64,000 nucleotides of DNA. It comes from Nocardia mexicana NBRC 108244. Lineage in GTDB: Bacteria > Actinomycetota > Actinomycetes > Mycobacteriales > Mycobacteriaceae. The first letter of the stretch is position 1. Each line of letters begins with the position of its first letter. The DNA is taken from positions 1 through 64,000 of the forward strand of contig NZ_BDBV01000022.1 in assembly GCF_001613165.1 (NCBI RefSeq), given 5' to 3'. Below, piece by piece: positions 32,857-41,151 of the stretch. Both the position numbers and the translations under genes were made by a program. Below the pieces are notes generated by a model. It was not told the DNA's origin. It saw only the letters and a list, made by a program, of their open reading frames with translations, and ran no database searches.

Positions 32857-34274
32857 TACGCGTACCCCAGGATCGCCTTGGTCTCCAGGTACTCCTCGAA
32901 GCCGAATTCGCCCCACTCGCGGCCGTTTCCGCTCTTGCGGTAGCCGCCGAACGGGGCGTGGAAATCGAAGGCGTCGTTGATCGTGACCCAGCCGGCGCGG
33001 ATGCGGCGGGCGACGGCGCGGGCCTGCTCGAGGTCGGCGCCCGCGACGTTTCCGGCCAGTCCGTACTCGGTGTCGTTGGCGATCTCGACGGCCTGATCGA
33101 TGTCGTCGTAGCCGAGGATGGACAGGACCGGGCCGAAGATCTCCTCCCGGGCGATGGTCATGTCGTTGCCGACATTCGCGAAGACCGTGGGCTTGACGTA
33201 GTAACCCTTGGCGAGCCCGTCGGGACGGCCGGTGCCGCCGACGACCAGGGTCGCGCCCTCGTCGATGCCCTTGCGGATCAGCGCCTGGATCTTGTCGAAC
33301 TGCACGCCCGAGACCACCGGCCCCACTGCAACATCCCCGGTCGGATCGCCCACCGACAGGCCGGACGCCGCGTCTCGGGCCGCCGCGACGGCGTCGTCCA
33401 TGCGGGAGTTCGGCACCAGCATGCGTGACAGCGCGCTGCAGGTCTGGCCCGAGTTGTTCATGAGGGTCGCGACGGCCGAACCGACATTGCGGGTCAGGTC
33501 GGCGTCGTCGAGCACGATATTGGCGCTCTTGCCGCCGAGTTCCTGGGTCACCCGCTTCACGCTCGGCGCGGCATTGCGCGCGATCTCGATGCCCGCGCGG
33601 GTGGAGCCGGTGAACGAGATCAGGTCCACATCCGGATGCGCCGACAGCGGCGCGCCCGCACCCAGCCCGTCGCCCTGGACGAGATTGAAAACCCCGGCGG
33701 GAACGTCTGCGGCATCGAGGATTTCGGCGAATATGTGCCCGCTGAACGGCGATTGCTCGGAGGGCTTGAGCACCACCGTGCATCCGGTCGCCAGGGCCGG
33801 GAAGACCTTGACGGCGATCTGGTTCAGCGGCCAGTTCCACGGGGTGATGAGACCGCAGACGCCGATCGGCTCCTTGACGATCAAGGTGGCGCCGCGCTGC
33901 TCGGAGAACGAGTACTGCTCGAGGATCTCGATCGCCGTCGACAGGTGCCCGGCGCCGAGGTCCACCTGGAAGCCGCCCGCCAGCGCCGCCGGGGCGCCCA
34001 TCTCCTCGGTCAGGGCGGCGGCCAGGTCGCCGCGCCGCCTGCCGTATTCCGCGGCGATATTGCGCAGCACCGCGATCCGCTCGGAGACCTCGGTCGCCGA
34101 CCAGCCCGGGAACGCCGCGCGCGCCGCCGCCACCGCCCGGTCCACATCGGCCGCCGACCCGGCCGCGACCCGCCCGCAGATCTGCTCGGTGGCCGGATCG
34201 ACGACATCGAAGGTCTGGTTGTGGGCCGGGTCGGCCCATGCACCGCCGATATAGAACTTCAGGAGTTCGCGCAT
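32856..34274 (-). CDS. Aldehyde dehydrogenase, NAD(P)-dependent
   Basis: A 472-residue ALDH-superfamily enzyme oxidising an aldehyde to its acid. Catalytic C279 (NNSGQTCSALSR) and general base E245 (VTQELGGKS) are present, as are LITPWNWPLNQ, FTGSTRAGIEI, EEIFGPVLSI and the final FGGYRKSGNGREWG. The ATG shares TAATG with the upstream ThDP enzyme, so translation is coupled. It is the last gene of the seven-gene leftward operon. An aldehyde released by the adjacent ThDP lyase would be its natural substrate (inference). Confidence 0.93.
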   Translation of the reverse strand: MRELLKFYIGGAWADPAHNQTFDVVDPATEQICGRVAAGSAADVDRAVAAARAAFPGWSATEVSERIAVLRNIAAEYGRRRGDLAAALTEEMGAPAALAGGFQVDLGAGHLSTAIEILEQYSFSEQRGATLIVKEPIGVCGLITPWNWPLNQIAVKVFPALATGCTVVLKPSEQSPFSGHIFAEILDAADVPAGVFNLVQGDGLGAGAPLSAHPDVDLISFTGSTRAGIEIARNAAPSVKRVTQELGGKSANIVLDDADLTRNVGSAVATLMNNSGQTCSALSRMLVPNSRMDDAVAAARDAASGLSVGDPTGDVAVGPVVSGVQFDKIQALIRKGIDEGATLVVGGTGRPDGLAKGYYVKPTVFANVGNDMTIAREEIFGPVLSILGYDDIDQAVEIANDTEYGLAGNVAGADLEQARAVARRIRAGWVTINDAFDFHAPFGGYRKSGNGREWGEFGFEEYLETKAILGYA

Positions 34275-35983
34275 TACTGCTGTCCTTCCGCGTACCAGGT
34301 TCGGAACTCGTCGTAGCTGGGCATTTCCTCGGAATTCGCCTTCGGGTCGACGGCGACGTGGACGACGCCGGGCCGGCCGCTGGCGTAGGCGCGCTTGATG
34401 GCGGGGGCGATGTCCGCGTCGCGATCGACGTATTCGCCGTAGCAGCCGAAGCCCTCGGCCACCTTGTCCAGCCGCACGTCGGTGCTCCAGTGCACGCCGG
34501 GCCGCCGCGAGTCCTCCGGCCCGAAGGTGCGCTTGTAGACGCCGACCTCGAGACCCCAGGCGTAGTCGACGCCGACCACGCACACCAGCGGAAGGTTCAG
34601 TCGCGCAGCGGTTTCCAGCTCGGCGATCTGGAACTGGAACGACGAGTCGCCGGTGATCAGCATGACGGGCCGGGTGCCGCCGTCGGCCACGGACGCTCCC
34701 ACCGCGTACGGCAGGCCGGTGCCGAGGTGGCCGAAGTTCTGGTTCCAGATCACGTCGCGCGGCTTGGCCTGCGAGTAGGTCCAGCCGAAAATGGTTGTGG
34801 CGCCGCCGTCGCGGACCATGATGCCCTCGGCGGGGAACGCATTCGTCGCCTCCACGATCATCCGGGCGGGATGCACCGGGGTGCCGCCGGAGGGTGCGGT
34901 CTCCGCCAATACCGCCAGCTGCGCGGCGTCCTGCTCGATCCAGCGCCGCAGCTCCGGCGTCGGCGTGCGCGGGGTGTCGCGCAGCGCCTCGACCAGCTGC
35001 GGCACGATTGCCCGCAGGTCGCCGACCAGCGGCACATCGATCGGGCGGTTGACGCCGATCGCCGCCGGATCCTGTTCCACCAGAATCCATTTCCGGTTGG
35101 CCTCGTTCGCCACCCAGTGCCGACCGCGGCCGAAGTGCACGGGCTCGCCGAGTTCGGTGCCGATGGCCACGACCAGATCCGACTGCACGACCGCCTCCAG
35201 ACCGGCCTTCGAGAAGCCGTACGGGAAGGTGCGATCCTCCAGCCCCGCGATATACGAGGTGCCGCCGGAGGTCTGCAGCACCGGCGCCGCGACGAGATCC
35301 GCGAGCGCCTTGACCGACTCTCCGGCTCGCGCGGTGTGCACCCCGTGCCCGACCAGCAGGATGGGCTGCTTCGCGGCGCGGATGAAGTCGACCGCCGCGG
35401 CGATTCTGTCCGGACCGGCGGTCTGGCCGACCAGCCGATAGTCCCTGGGCGGCAACGCGGGCGGCGCGTCCAGGTCCTCGAGGATCACATGCGAGGGGTA
35501 TTCGATGTACACCGGTCCCGGGGTGCCCGACAGCGCCCTGCGCAGCCCCTCGCGGATGATCTCGTCGGTCTGATCGGCGTATTCGATACTGGCGCTGTAC
35601 TTCACTGAGTTCTCCAGCAGCGGGGCCTGTCGCACGAACTGGATCCGGCCGCGCCGCACCCGCTGCTCGGTGATGCGGGCGCGCTGCCCGCCGAGGAAGA
35701 CGACGGGGGAGTTCTCCACCTTGGCGCACATGACCGATCCGGCCAGATTCGCGACGCCCGGTCCCAGCGTGGCGATGGCCAGCGCGGGCCTACCGGTCAT
35801 GCGCGACACCGCTTCCGCCATGAAGCCCGCCGACTCCTCGTGGTGCGGCGCCACCACGTTCCAACCGCGCTGCTCGGCGAGGTGGAACAGGTGGACGAAA
35901 TTGGGATCGGGAATGCCGAATACCGTATCGATGCCCTCGGCCTCGAACAAGTCCAGAATGCGTTCGTAGACTTTCACCGCCAT
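34274..35983 (-). CDS. Thiamine diphosphate-dependent enzyme (acetolactate synthase/2-hydroxyacyl-CoA lyase-like)
   Basis: A 569-residue ThDP enzyme with the three-domain layout of the acetolactate synthase superfamily. The N-terminal Pyr domain has the catalytic Glu (APHHEESAGFMAEAVSR, about residue 49), the middle domain spans about 190-330, and the PP domain carries the ThDP/Mg motif GDSSFQFQIAELETAARL. No regulatory subunit is nearby, so branched-chain synthesis is unlikely. With an aldehyde dehydrogenase coupled behind it, decarboxylation or C-C lysis giving an aldehyde (benzoylformate decarboxylase- or 2-hydroxyacyl-CoA lyase-like) is the best guess. GGAAGGA precedes the ATG; it overlaps the SDR upstream by 10 bases. 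Confidence 0.85.
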   Translation of the reverse strand: MAVKVYERILDLFEAEGIDTVFGIPDPNFVHLFHLAEQRGWNVVAPHHEESAGFMAEAVSRMTGRPALAIATLGPGVANLAGSVMCAKVENSPVVFLGGQRARITEQRVRRGRIQFVRQAPLLENSVKYSASIEYADQTDEIIREGLRRALSGTPGPVYIEYPSHVILEDLDAPPALPPRDYRLVGQTAGPDRIAAAVDFIRAAKQPILLVGHGVHTARAGESVKALADLVAAPVLQTSGGTSYIAGLEDRTFPYGFSKAGLEAVVQSDLVVAIGTELGEPVHFGRGRHWVANEANRKWILVEQDPAAIGVNRPIDVPLVGDLRAIVPQLVEALRDTPRTPTPELRRWIEQDAAQLAVLAETAPSGGTPVHPARMIVEATNAFPAEGIMVRDGGATTIFGWTYSQAKPRDVIWNQNFGHLGTGLPYAVGASVADGGTRPVMLITGDSSFQFQIAELETAARLNLPLVCVVGVDYAWGLEVGVYKRTFGPEDSRRPGVHWSTDVRLDKVAEGFGCYGEYVDRDADIAPAIKRAYASGRPGVVHVAVDPKANSEEMPSYDEFRTWYAEGQQ

Positions 35984-36939
35984 GTTCGCTGTCCTTCCGT
36001 GGCCATCGCGAAGCTCCGGCCGATGTGCTCGGCGTGGCCCGAGGGGACCGCCGGCAGCAGCCAGAAGTCCTTCGTGTCGCGAATGGCGTCGATGTGTTCG
36101 GCTACTTCCTCGACCGTCCAGGACGGCCGGTACACGCCCGGTGTCTCGGCGATGAACGCCCGCGCGATGCGTCCCGCGATCGCGACCAGCAGTTCCGCAG
36201 TGATCGAACAGGATTCGTGGGCCAGCCAGCCGACGGCGGGCGCCGTCAGCTCCGGCTGCATCGGCGGGTAGGCGGAGGTGTCGAGCCCGTCGGCCAGCCG
36301 GGTCAGGGCCGCGGGAACTATCACATTGGATCGCACGCCATGCTCGGCGCCCTCGAGGGCGACCACGGTGGACAGGCCGATGATGCCCGCCTTGGCCGCG
36401 GCGTAGTTGGCCACCTTGGTGTTGCCGTAGAGGCCGCCGATCGATGAGGTCAGCACCACTCGGCCGTATCCGGCATCGCGCATCCGGGGGAACGCGGCAC
36501 GCACGACGTGGAAGGCGCCGCGCAGGTGCACGTCGAGGACGGCCTCGAAGTCGTCGTAGGTCATCTCCGTCAGCGGGGCGTAGCGGTTGTTCCCGGCGTT
36601 GTGGATCAGGATGTCGATGCGGCCGTAGGCGTCCAGGGCGGATTCGACGATCGCGCTGCCGCCCGCGGGGGTGGCCACGGATTCGGTGCAGGCCACCGCC
36701 TCGCCGCCCTCGGCCGAAATTTCTTGTGCCACTTGGCCTGCGACATCGAGATCCGCACCGTCGCCACTGATGGCGGCGCCGGTGTCGTTGACTATCACCT
36801 TGGCGCCCCTGGCGCCCAGCAATCGTGCGTAGGCCCGTCCCAAACCCCGCCCCGCGCCGGTGATCACCGCGACGCGATCATCGAATCTCAACTCCGGCAC
36901 GGCGCCCCGGGCCTTGTTCGTCTGCTCGTCCGGGCTCAT
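35974..36939 (-). CDS. Short-chain dehydrogenase (multifunctional-enzyme type-2-like SDR)
   Basis: A 321-residue SDR longer than classical members because of a C-terminal extension after about residue 260. TGAGRGLGRAYA (28-39), NDTG at the second strand, HNAG (113-116), Ser165/166 and Y179-K183 (YAAAK) are in place. The opening resembles the dehydrogenase domain of peroxisomal multifunctional enzyme 2, suggesting a 3-hydroxyacyl-CoA dehydrogenase. The ATG overlaps the stop of the upstream monooxygenase (ATGA). It belongs to the BVMO-ThDP-ALDH operon. Confidence 0.88.
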   Translation of the reverse strand: MSPDEQTNKARGAVPELRFDDRVAVITGAGRGLGRAYARLLGARGAKVIVNDTGAAISGDGADLDVAGQVAQEISAEGGEAVACTESVATPAGGSAIVESALDAYGRIDILIHNAGNNRYAPLTEMTYDDFEAVLDVHLRGAFHVVRAAFPRMRDAGYGRVVLTSSIGGLYGNTKVANYAAAKAGIIGLSTVVALEGAEHGVRSNVIVPAALTRLADGLDTSAYPPMQPELTAPAVGWLAHESCSITAELLVAIAGRIARAFIAETPGVYRPSWTVEEVAEHIDAIRDTKDFWLLPAVPSGHAEHIGRSFAMATEGQRTWR

Positions 36940-38762
36940 TCGCTCAGGACCATCCCCTCCAGCTCGCCCGCGTCCCGCCACGCCCGCAGCAACTCCTCGA
37001 GCACGTAGAACCCGCCCCAGAACGGATCGCCGAGGAACGAGCGGCCGTTCGGCTCGCCCTCGCTGTTGTAGTAGCCGGGCGTGCATTCGGTGACGAAAGT
37101 GCTGTTGTCGACGGTGTTCTCGCGGATCGTCCGCACCCACCCCGCCTCGGCCTCCGCGCTCGGTTCCACGACGGTCGCGCCGCGCTCACGCGCTTGCGCG
37201 ATGAGGTAGGCGATGTGGTCGGCCTGCTGCTCGAACATCAGGGTGGTGGCCGCGGTGACGCCGCCCTGAATGAATCCGGTGAAGAAGATATTGGGGAAGC
37301 CGTGTGCCGTGATGCCGTGCAGCGTGCGGAAGCCCTTGCGCCAATGCTCGTAGAGCGAGCGGCCCGCGCGCCCGGTGAACGGCGCGATGGCGTACTGGCG
37401 GTCCAGCGAGGTGGTGATCTCGAAGCCGCTGGCGAAGATGATGCAGTCCACCTGATGCTCGACGCCGCGGGCGACGATGCCCTGCTCGGTGATGCGTTCC
37501 ACGCCCTTGGTTTCCGAGACGTCGACGAGGGTGACGTTCGGGCGGTTGAAGGTCGGCAGGTAGTCGTCGTTGAAGACCGGCCGCTTGCACATGTTGCGGT
37601 AGTACGGCTTCAGCTTCTCCGCCGTCTCCGGATCCTCGACGATCTCCTCGACGCGCCGGCGCAGCCGCTCCATCGCCCGGTAGTCCTCGATCTCCTTGAG
37701 TTCCAGGAACTTCGCCGGGTCGGCCAGCGCCGCCCAGCCCCCGGTCTCGTTCAGCTTCGCGGCCAGATTGCGGGCGACCTCGGTCCAGCCGTCGCAGATC
37801 AGATCGGGTTCGCCGGGGCTGTAGAACGCGAAGGCGGCGTTGTGGAAATTGCGCTGACGTTCGGTGCGCCAGCCCGGCGTCAATGTCCGCGCCCATTCCG
37901 GATCGGTCGGATGGTTGTCGCGCTCGAAGATGTAGGACGGGGTCCGCTGGAAGACGGTGAGATGTTTCGCGCCGCGTGCCAAGTGCGGAATGGCCTGCAC
38001 GGCAGTGGAACCCGTGCCGATGACGGCGACACGCTTGTCGCCGAGGCGATCCAGCCCGCCGTGCAGGGTGCCGCCGGTGTAGTCGTAGTCCCAGCGGGCG
38101 GTGTGGAAGGTATGCCCCTGAAAGTCGGTGATGCCCGGGATGCCGGGCAGTTTGGGCCGGTTGTAGGGCCCCTGGCACATCACGACGAAGCGGGCGCGAA
38201 TATCGTCGCCGCGGTTGGTGCCGATCCGCCAGCGTTTGATCTCCTCATCCCATTCCAGGGAACGGGTGAGGGTGTGGAAGACCGCCTTGTCGTAGAGGCC
38301 GAAGTGTTTCCCGATGCGCCGGGCGTGCTCGTAGTTCTCGTCGCCGTGGGTGAACTTCTCCGTCGGCATGTAGCCGGTTTCCTCGATCAGCGGCAGATAC
38401 GTGTACGCGTCCGAGTCGACCTGGATGCCGGGATAGCGGTTCCAGTACCAGACGCCGCCGAAATCGCCGCCCAGCTCGATGATCCGGAAATCCGGGACGC
38501 CCGCCCGCAGCAACCGGTGCGCGGTGATGAGGCCCGCGAAACCGCCCCCGAGCACGACCACCTCGATATCGGCGTCGATCGGTTCGCGCGGCACGACCGG
38601 CAGGTGCGGATCGCTCTCGTAGAACTCCGCGAATCCGTTCTCGGCCTCGAGATACTGCTGCTGCCCATCGGGACGCAGCCGCTTGTCGCGCTCGGCCAGA
38701 TACTTCTCCCGCAGGGCGTCCCTGTCCACGTCGGGGGTTACGGTGGGCTCGCAGTGCTGCAT
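36936..38762 (-). CDS. Baeyer-Villiger-type flavin monooxygenase
   Basis: A 608-residue class B flavoprotein monooxygenase that would insert oxygen next to a ketone to give an ester or lactone. FAD-binding GGGFAG (72-77), the BVMO fingerprint FQGHTFHTARW (214-224) and the NADPH motif GTGSTA (249-254) are all present, as is the C-terminal GGFYVLEELLRAWR. An N-terminal extension of about 65 residues precedes the first Rossmann fold, as in cyclopentadecanone/steroid BVMOs. It follows a Rieske oxygenase gene and precedes an SDR. With the SMP-30-like protein of the same operon, a ketone-to-lactone-to-hydroxyacid route is plausible (inference). Confidence 0.9.
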   Translation of the reverse strand: MQHCEPTVTPDVDRDALREKYLAERDKRLRPDGQQQYLEAENGFAEFYESDPHLPVVPREPIDADIEVVVLGGGFAGLITAHRLLRAGVPDFRIIELGGDFGGVWYWNRYPGIQVDSDAYTYLPLIEETGYMPTEKFTHGDENYEHARRIGKHFGLYDKAVFHTLTRSLEWDEEIKRWRIGTNRGDDIRARFVVMCQGPYNRPKLPGIPGITDFQGHTFHTARWDYDYTGGTLHGGLDRLGDKRVAVIGTGSTAVQAIPHLARGAKHLTVFQRTPSYIFERDNHPTDPEWARTLTPGWRTERQRNFHNAAFAFYSPGEPDLICDGWTEVARNLAAKLNETGGWAALADPAKFLELKEIEDYRAMERLRRRVEEIVEDPETAEKLKPYYRNMCKRPVFNDDYLPTFNRPNVTLVDVSETKGVERITEQGIVARGVEHQVDCIIFASGFEITTSLDRQYAIAPFTGRAGRSLYEHWRKGFRTLHGITAHGFPNIFFTGFIQGGVTAATTLMFEQQADHIAYLIAQARERGATVVEPSAEAEAGWVRTIRENTVDNSTFVTECTPGYYNSEGEPNGRSFLGDPFWGGFYVLEELLRAWRDAGELEGMVLSE

Positions 38763-38817
38763 TCGGACATCCTGGATAGTGTCGGGTTCGTCTGTGGGGC
38801 AAGTGGTTTCGTCGCCT

Positions 38818-40200
38818 TCAGGTCAGGTCGCGCGGCGTACCGGTGCCCATGTACGAGGCGAGGTTGTGGTGCAGGTTGACGATGCTGCGCTCCCGATACG
38901 GATTCGGCTTCGCCCCGGAGAAGCCGCGCGACTTCAAACCCTTCTGCACGGCCGCCATATTGGAGAAGTCCTGTGGCAGTACGGTTCTCCAGTTCGGGTC
39001 GCCCTCGGGCGTGTACTCCCACTCGGTCTGCGGCTCCTCGCCGGGTGGGAAGAGTTCGAAGACCGCCGCCTCGAAGATGCATTTGTCGGGGTCGAAGCCG
39101 CAGGGCCGGAATCGGTAGCACAGCATGTTGTTCAGCGCGTGGCCGATCTGGAAGTTGGGGAAGATCTGCCAGGCCGTCCCCGCCCGCGCGACGATATCCG
39201 GATCCACCTTCGGCCACACCACGCCGCGTGCCTCGTCCTCCGAGCGGGCGGTATCGAGCCAATACCGCAGCACCTCGTTGGCGGGGGTGCCCTCCGGCAG
39301 CTCGTCGACCAGCCGATTCGCGACTTCCACCAGCGTGCGCGTGGTGTTGGTGTTGGCGTTCTCCCAGGTGAAGTTCTGCAGCGTGGCCGTCGAGACGCGG
39401 GCGTCGGGCCCGTGGCCGAGACGCACCTTGGCCTGGTTCTCCTCCATGCCCTTCGGCGCGTCGTAGCCGATATTGCTGTGCCTGCCCTGGGCCCGCGCCC
39501 AGCCCAGGAACTGCCCGAAGTTCATGAACTCCGGATGGGTGTAGGGCACGTGATAGGTCTCCATGAACGCCTCGAACGCGACCTTCCAGTTGCAGTCGAA
39601 GGTCAGCCACCGCCGCCAGCGGTAGCGCATCTTCTCCAGCTCGAAGTGCTCGAGCAGACTCGCCGCGGGCTCCAGGTACTCCCGCAGCGGCACGGCGTCC
39701 GGATCCATGGTGATCCAGATCCAGCCGCCCCAGGTGTCCACCCGGACCCGGTTCAGCCCGTCGTTGCGGTCGGTGAGCCCGCACGGCCAGTCCTCGCGTT
39801 CGGCGACGAAGGTGTTGCGGCCCTCCAGGTCGTACCGCCAGCCGTGGAATCCGCACACGAACTGCTTGCGGCTGCCGCGGGCGTCGTGTGCGCCGGGCGG
39901 GGTGTCGATCAGGCGGCGGCCCCGGTGCGCGCAGACATTGTGGTAGGCGCGCAAGGTGTCGGGCGCGGTGCGCACCACGATGATCGAATCGTCCTGGATC
40001 TCGTAGGTGAGGAAGTCGCCGACGCGGGGGATCTCCTCCACGCGTTCGACCTGCTGCCACACCTTGGACCAGAGTTTGTCCGCCTCGGCGCGGGCGTACT
40101 CCGCGGAGATATAGGCCTCGACGCTGATTTCCGATGGCGTCGACAGTGGTGCTGGTGTCGCGGTGGACGTTTCGGCAACGTTGTCGACGGTGTCGGTCAT
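38818..40200 (-). CDS. Rieske non-heme iron oxygenase, divergent type
   Basis: A 460-residue oxygenase distinct from the three shorter paralogues. The Rieske motif is CAHRGRRL and CGFHGWRYDLEG; the mononuclear site is FEAFMETYHVPYTHPE with its two His. The C-terminal part (FPNFQIGHALNNMLCYRFRPCGFDPDKCIFEAAVFELFPPG) is typical of single-component aromatic or terpenoid-acid oxygenases. No small partner gene follows, unlike the other three. It is the third gene of the GntR-controlled operon, separated by 55 bases from the BVMO gene. Confidence 0.9.
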   Translation of the reverse strand: MTDTVDNVAETSTATPAPLSTPSEISVEAYISAEYARAEADKLWSKVWQQVERVEEIPRVGDFLTYEIQDDSIIVVRTAPDTLRAYHNVCAHRGRRLIDTPPGAHDARGSRKQFVCGFHGWRYDLEGRNTFVAEREDWPCGLTDRNDGLNRVRVDTWGGWIWITMDPDAVPLREYLEPAASLLEHFELEKMRYRWRRWLTFDCNWKVAFEAFMETYHVPYTHPEFMNFGQFLGWARAQGRHSNIGYDAPKGMEENQAKVRLGHGPDARVSTATLQNFTWENANTNTTRTLVEVANRLVDELPEGTPANEVLRYWLDTARSEDEARGVVWPKVDPDIVARAGTAWQIFPNFQIGHALNNMLCYRFRPCGFDPDKCIFEAAVFELFPPGEEPQTEWEYTPEGDPNWRTVLPQDFSNMAAVQKGLKSRGFSGAKPNPYRERSIVNLHHNLASYMGTGTPRDLT

Positions 40201-40227
40201 GATCTCCTCCTGATGCCGGCCGCGAGG

Positions 40228-41151
40228 TCAGTGTGTGATGGCGGCCCGGAACGACGCGTCCTCCAGGAACAGCGAGGTGTTGTCGGGGCCGAGGTGGGTC
40301 CATTTGAGATTCAGCCCGCCGTCGACGAGCAGTGTCTGACCGGTGACGTAGGTCGACAGGTCCGACAGCAGGAACAGGATGGGCCCCGCCTGCTCGTCCG
40401 GCCGTCCTCGCCGGCCCATGGCGATGGCCCGGCGGTCACGATCGGGGTCCTCGCCGACATATGTGCGGGAGGCGGGGGTTTCGGTGACGCCGGGGGCGAC
40501 GGCGTTGACCCGGATGCCGTCGAGCGCGAGTTCCGCGGCCATGGTCCGGGTCGCCGCCACGAGAGCGGCCTTGGCCGTGCCGTACGCGATATGGAAAGGG
40601 GCCGTGTTCATTCCGCTGATCGACGAGATCGACACGATCGAACCCGGGCGGCCCTGTGCCCGCATTTCCGCGGCCACCGCCTGACTGGTGAAGAACATGG
40701 TCTCGAGGTTCTGCTCGAACAGCCCGCGCCAGTCGTCGCGGGTCACGCGGGTGGCCGGCATCCAGGTCGCGGGGGCGGCGCCCCCGGCGACATTCACGAG
40801 GCCGTGCAGGGTGCCGGGCGCGGAGCGGGCTCGGTCGAGCGCGGTGGCGATACCGGCGTCGGTGCTCACATCGGCCGCGACCGGCGTGATGGGAAGGCCT
40901 TGTCCGGCAAGGGGTTCGATGTGCTCGGCGAGGTTCTCCGGTGACCGGCTCACTGCTATGACGGTGGCGCCCGCGCGGGCTGCCAGGCGGCAGACGGCCG
41001 TTCCGATACCGCCGCCCCCGGCGCCTGCGACTATGACCACCCGGCCCTTCAATCCGAGCCCGTCATAGCCGAATCCGTCGGCGGCCGGACGTTCGTTGAC
41101 GTTGTCACTCACATCCGGCTCTGTTGCGAGCTCCCCTATTCGCTCGCTCAT
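40228..41151 (-). CDS. Short-chain dehydrogenase/reductase
   Basis: A 307-residue SDR with a 35-residue N-terminal extension. The cofactor motif is unusually Gly-rich, AGAGGGGIGTAV; VNVAGG replaces NNAG; the catalytic Tyr-Lys pair is in IAYGTAKAAL; LLVDGGLNLKWTHLG follows. The ATG overlaps the SMP-30-like gene stop (ATGA). It probably oxidises an alcohol made by the operon's oxygenase or reduces its ketone; direction cannot be read. Confidence 0.88.
   Translation of the reverse strand: MSERIGELATEPDVSDNVNERPAADGFGYDGLGLKGRVVIVAGAGGGGIGTAVCRLAARAGATVIAVSRSPENLAEHIEPLAGQGLPITPVAADVSTDAGIATALDRARSAPGTLHGLVNVAGGAAPATWMPATRVTRDDWRGLFEQNLETMFFTSQAVAAEMRAQGRPGSIVSISSISGMNTAPFHIAYGTAKAALVAATRTMAAELALDGIRVNAVAPGVTETPASRTYVGEDPDRDRRAIAMGRRGRPDEQAGPILFLLSDLSTYVTGQTLLVDGGLNLKWTHLGPDNTSLFLEDASFRAAITH

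Noticed and set aside
34238..35608. Long plus-strand frame opposite the ThDP enzyme
   Set aside because: Antisense shadow; composition and lack of motifs are typical of the complement of a GC-rich gene.
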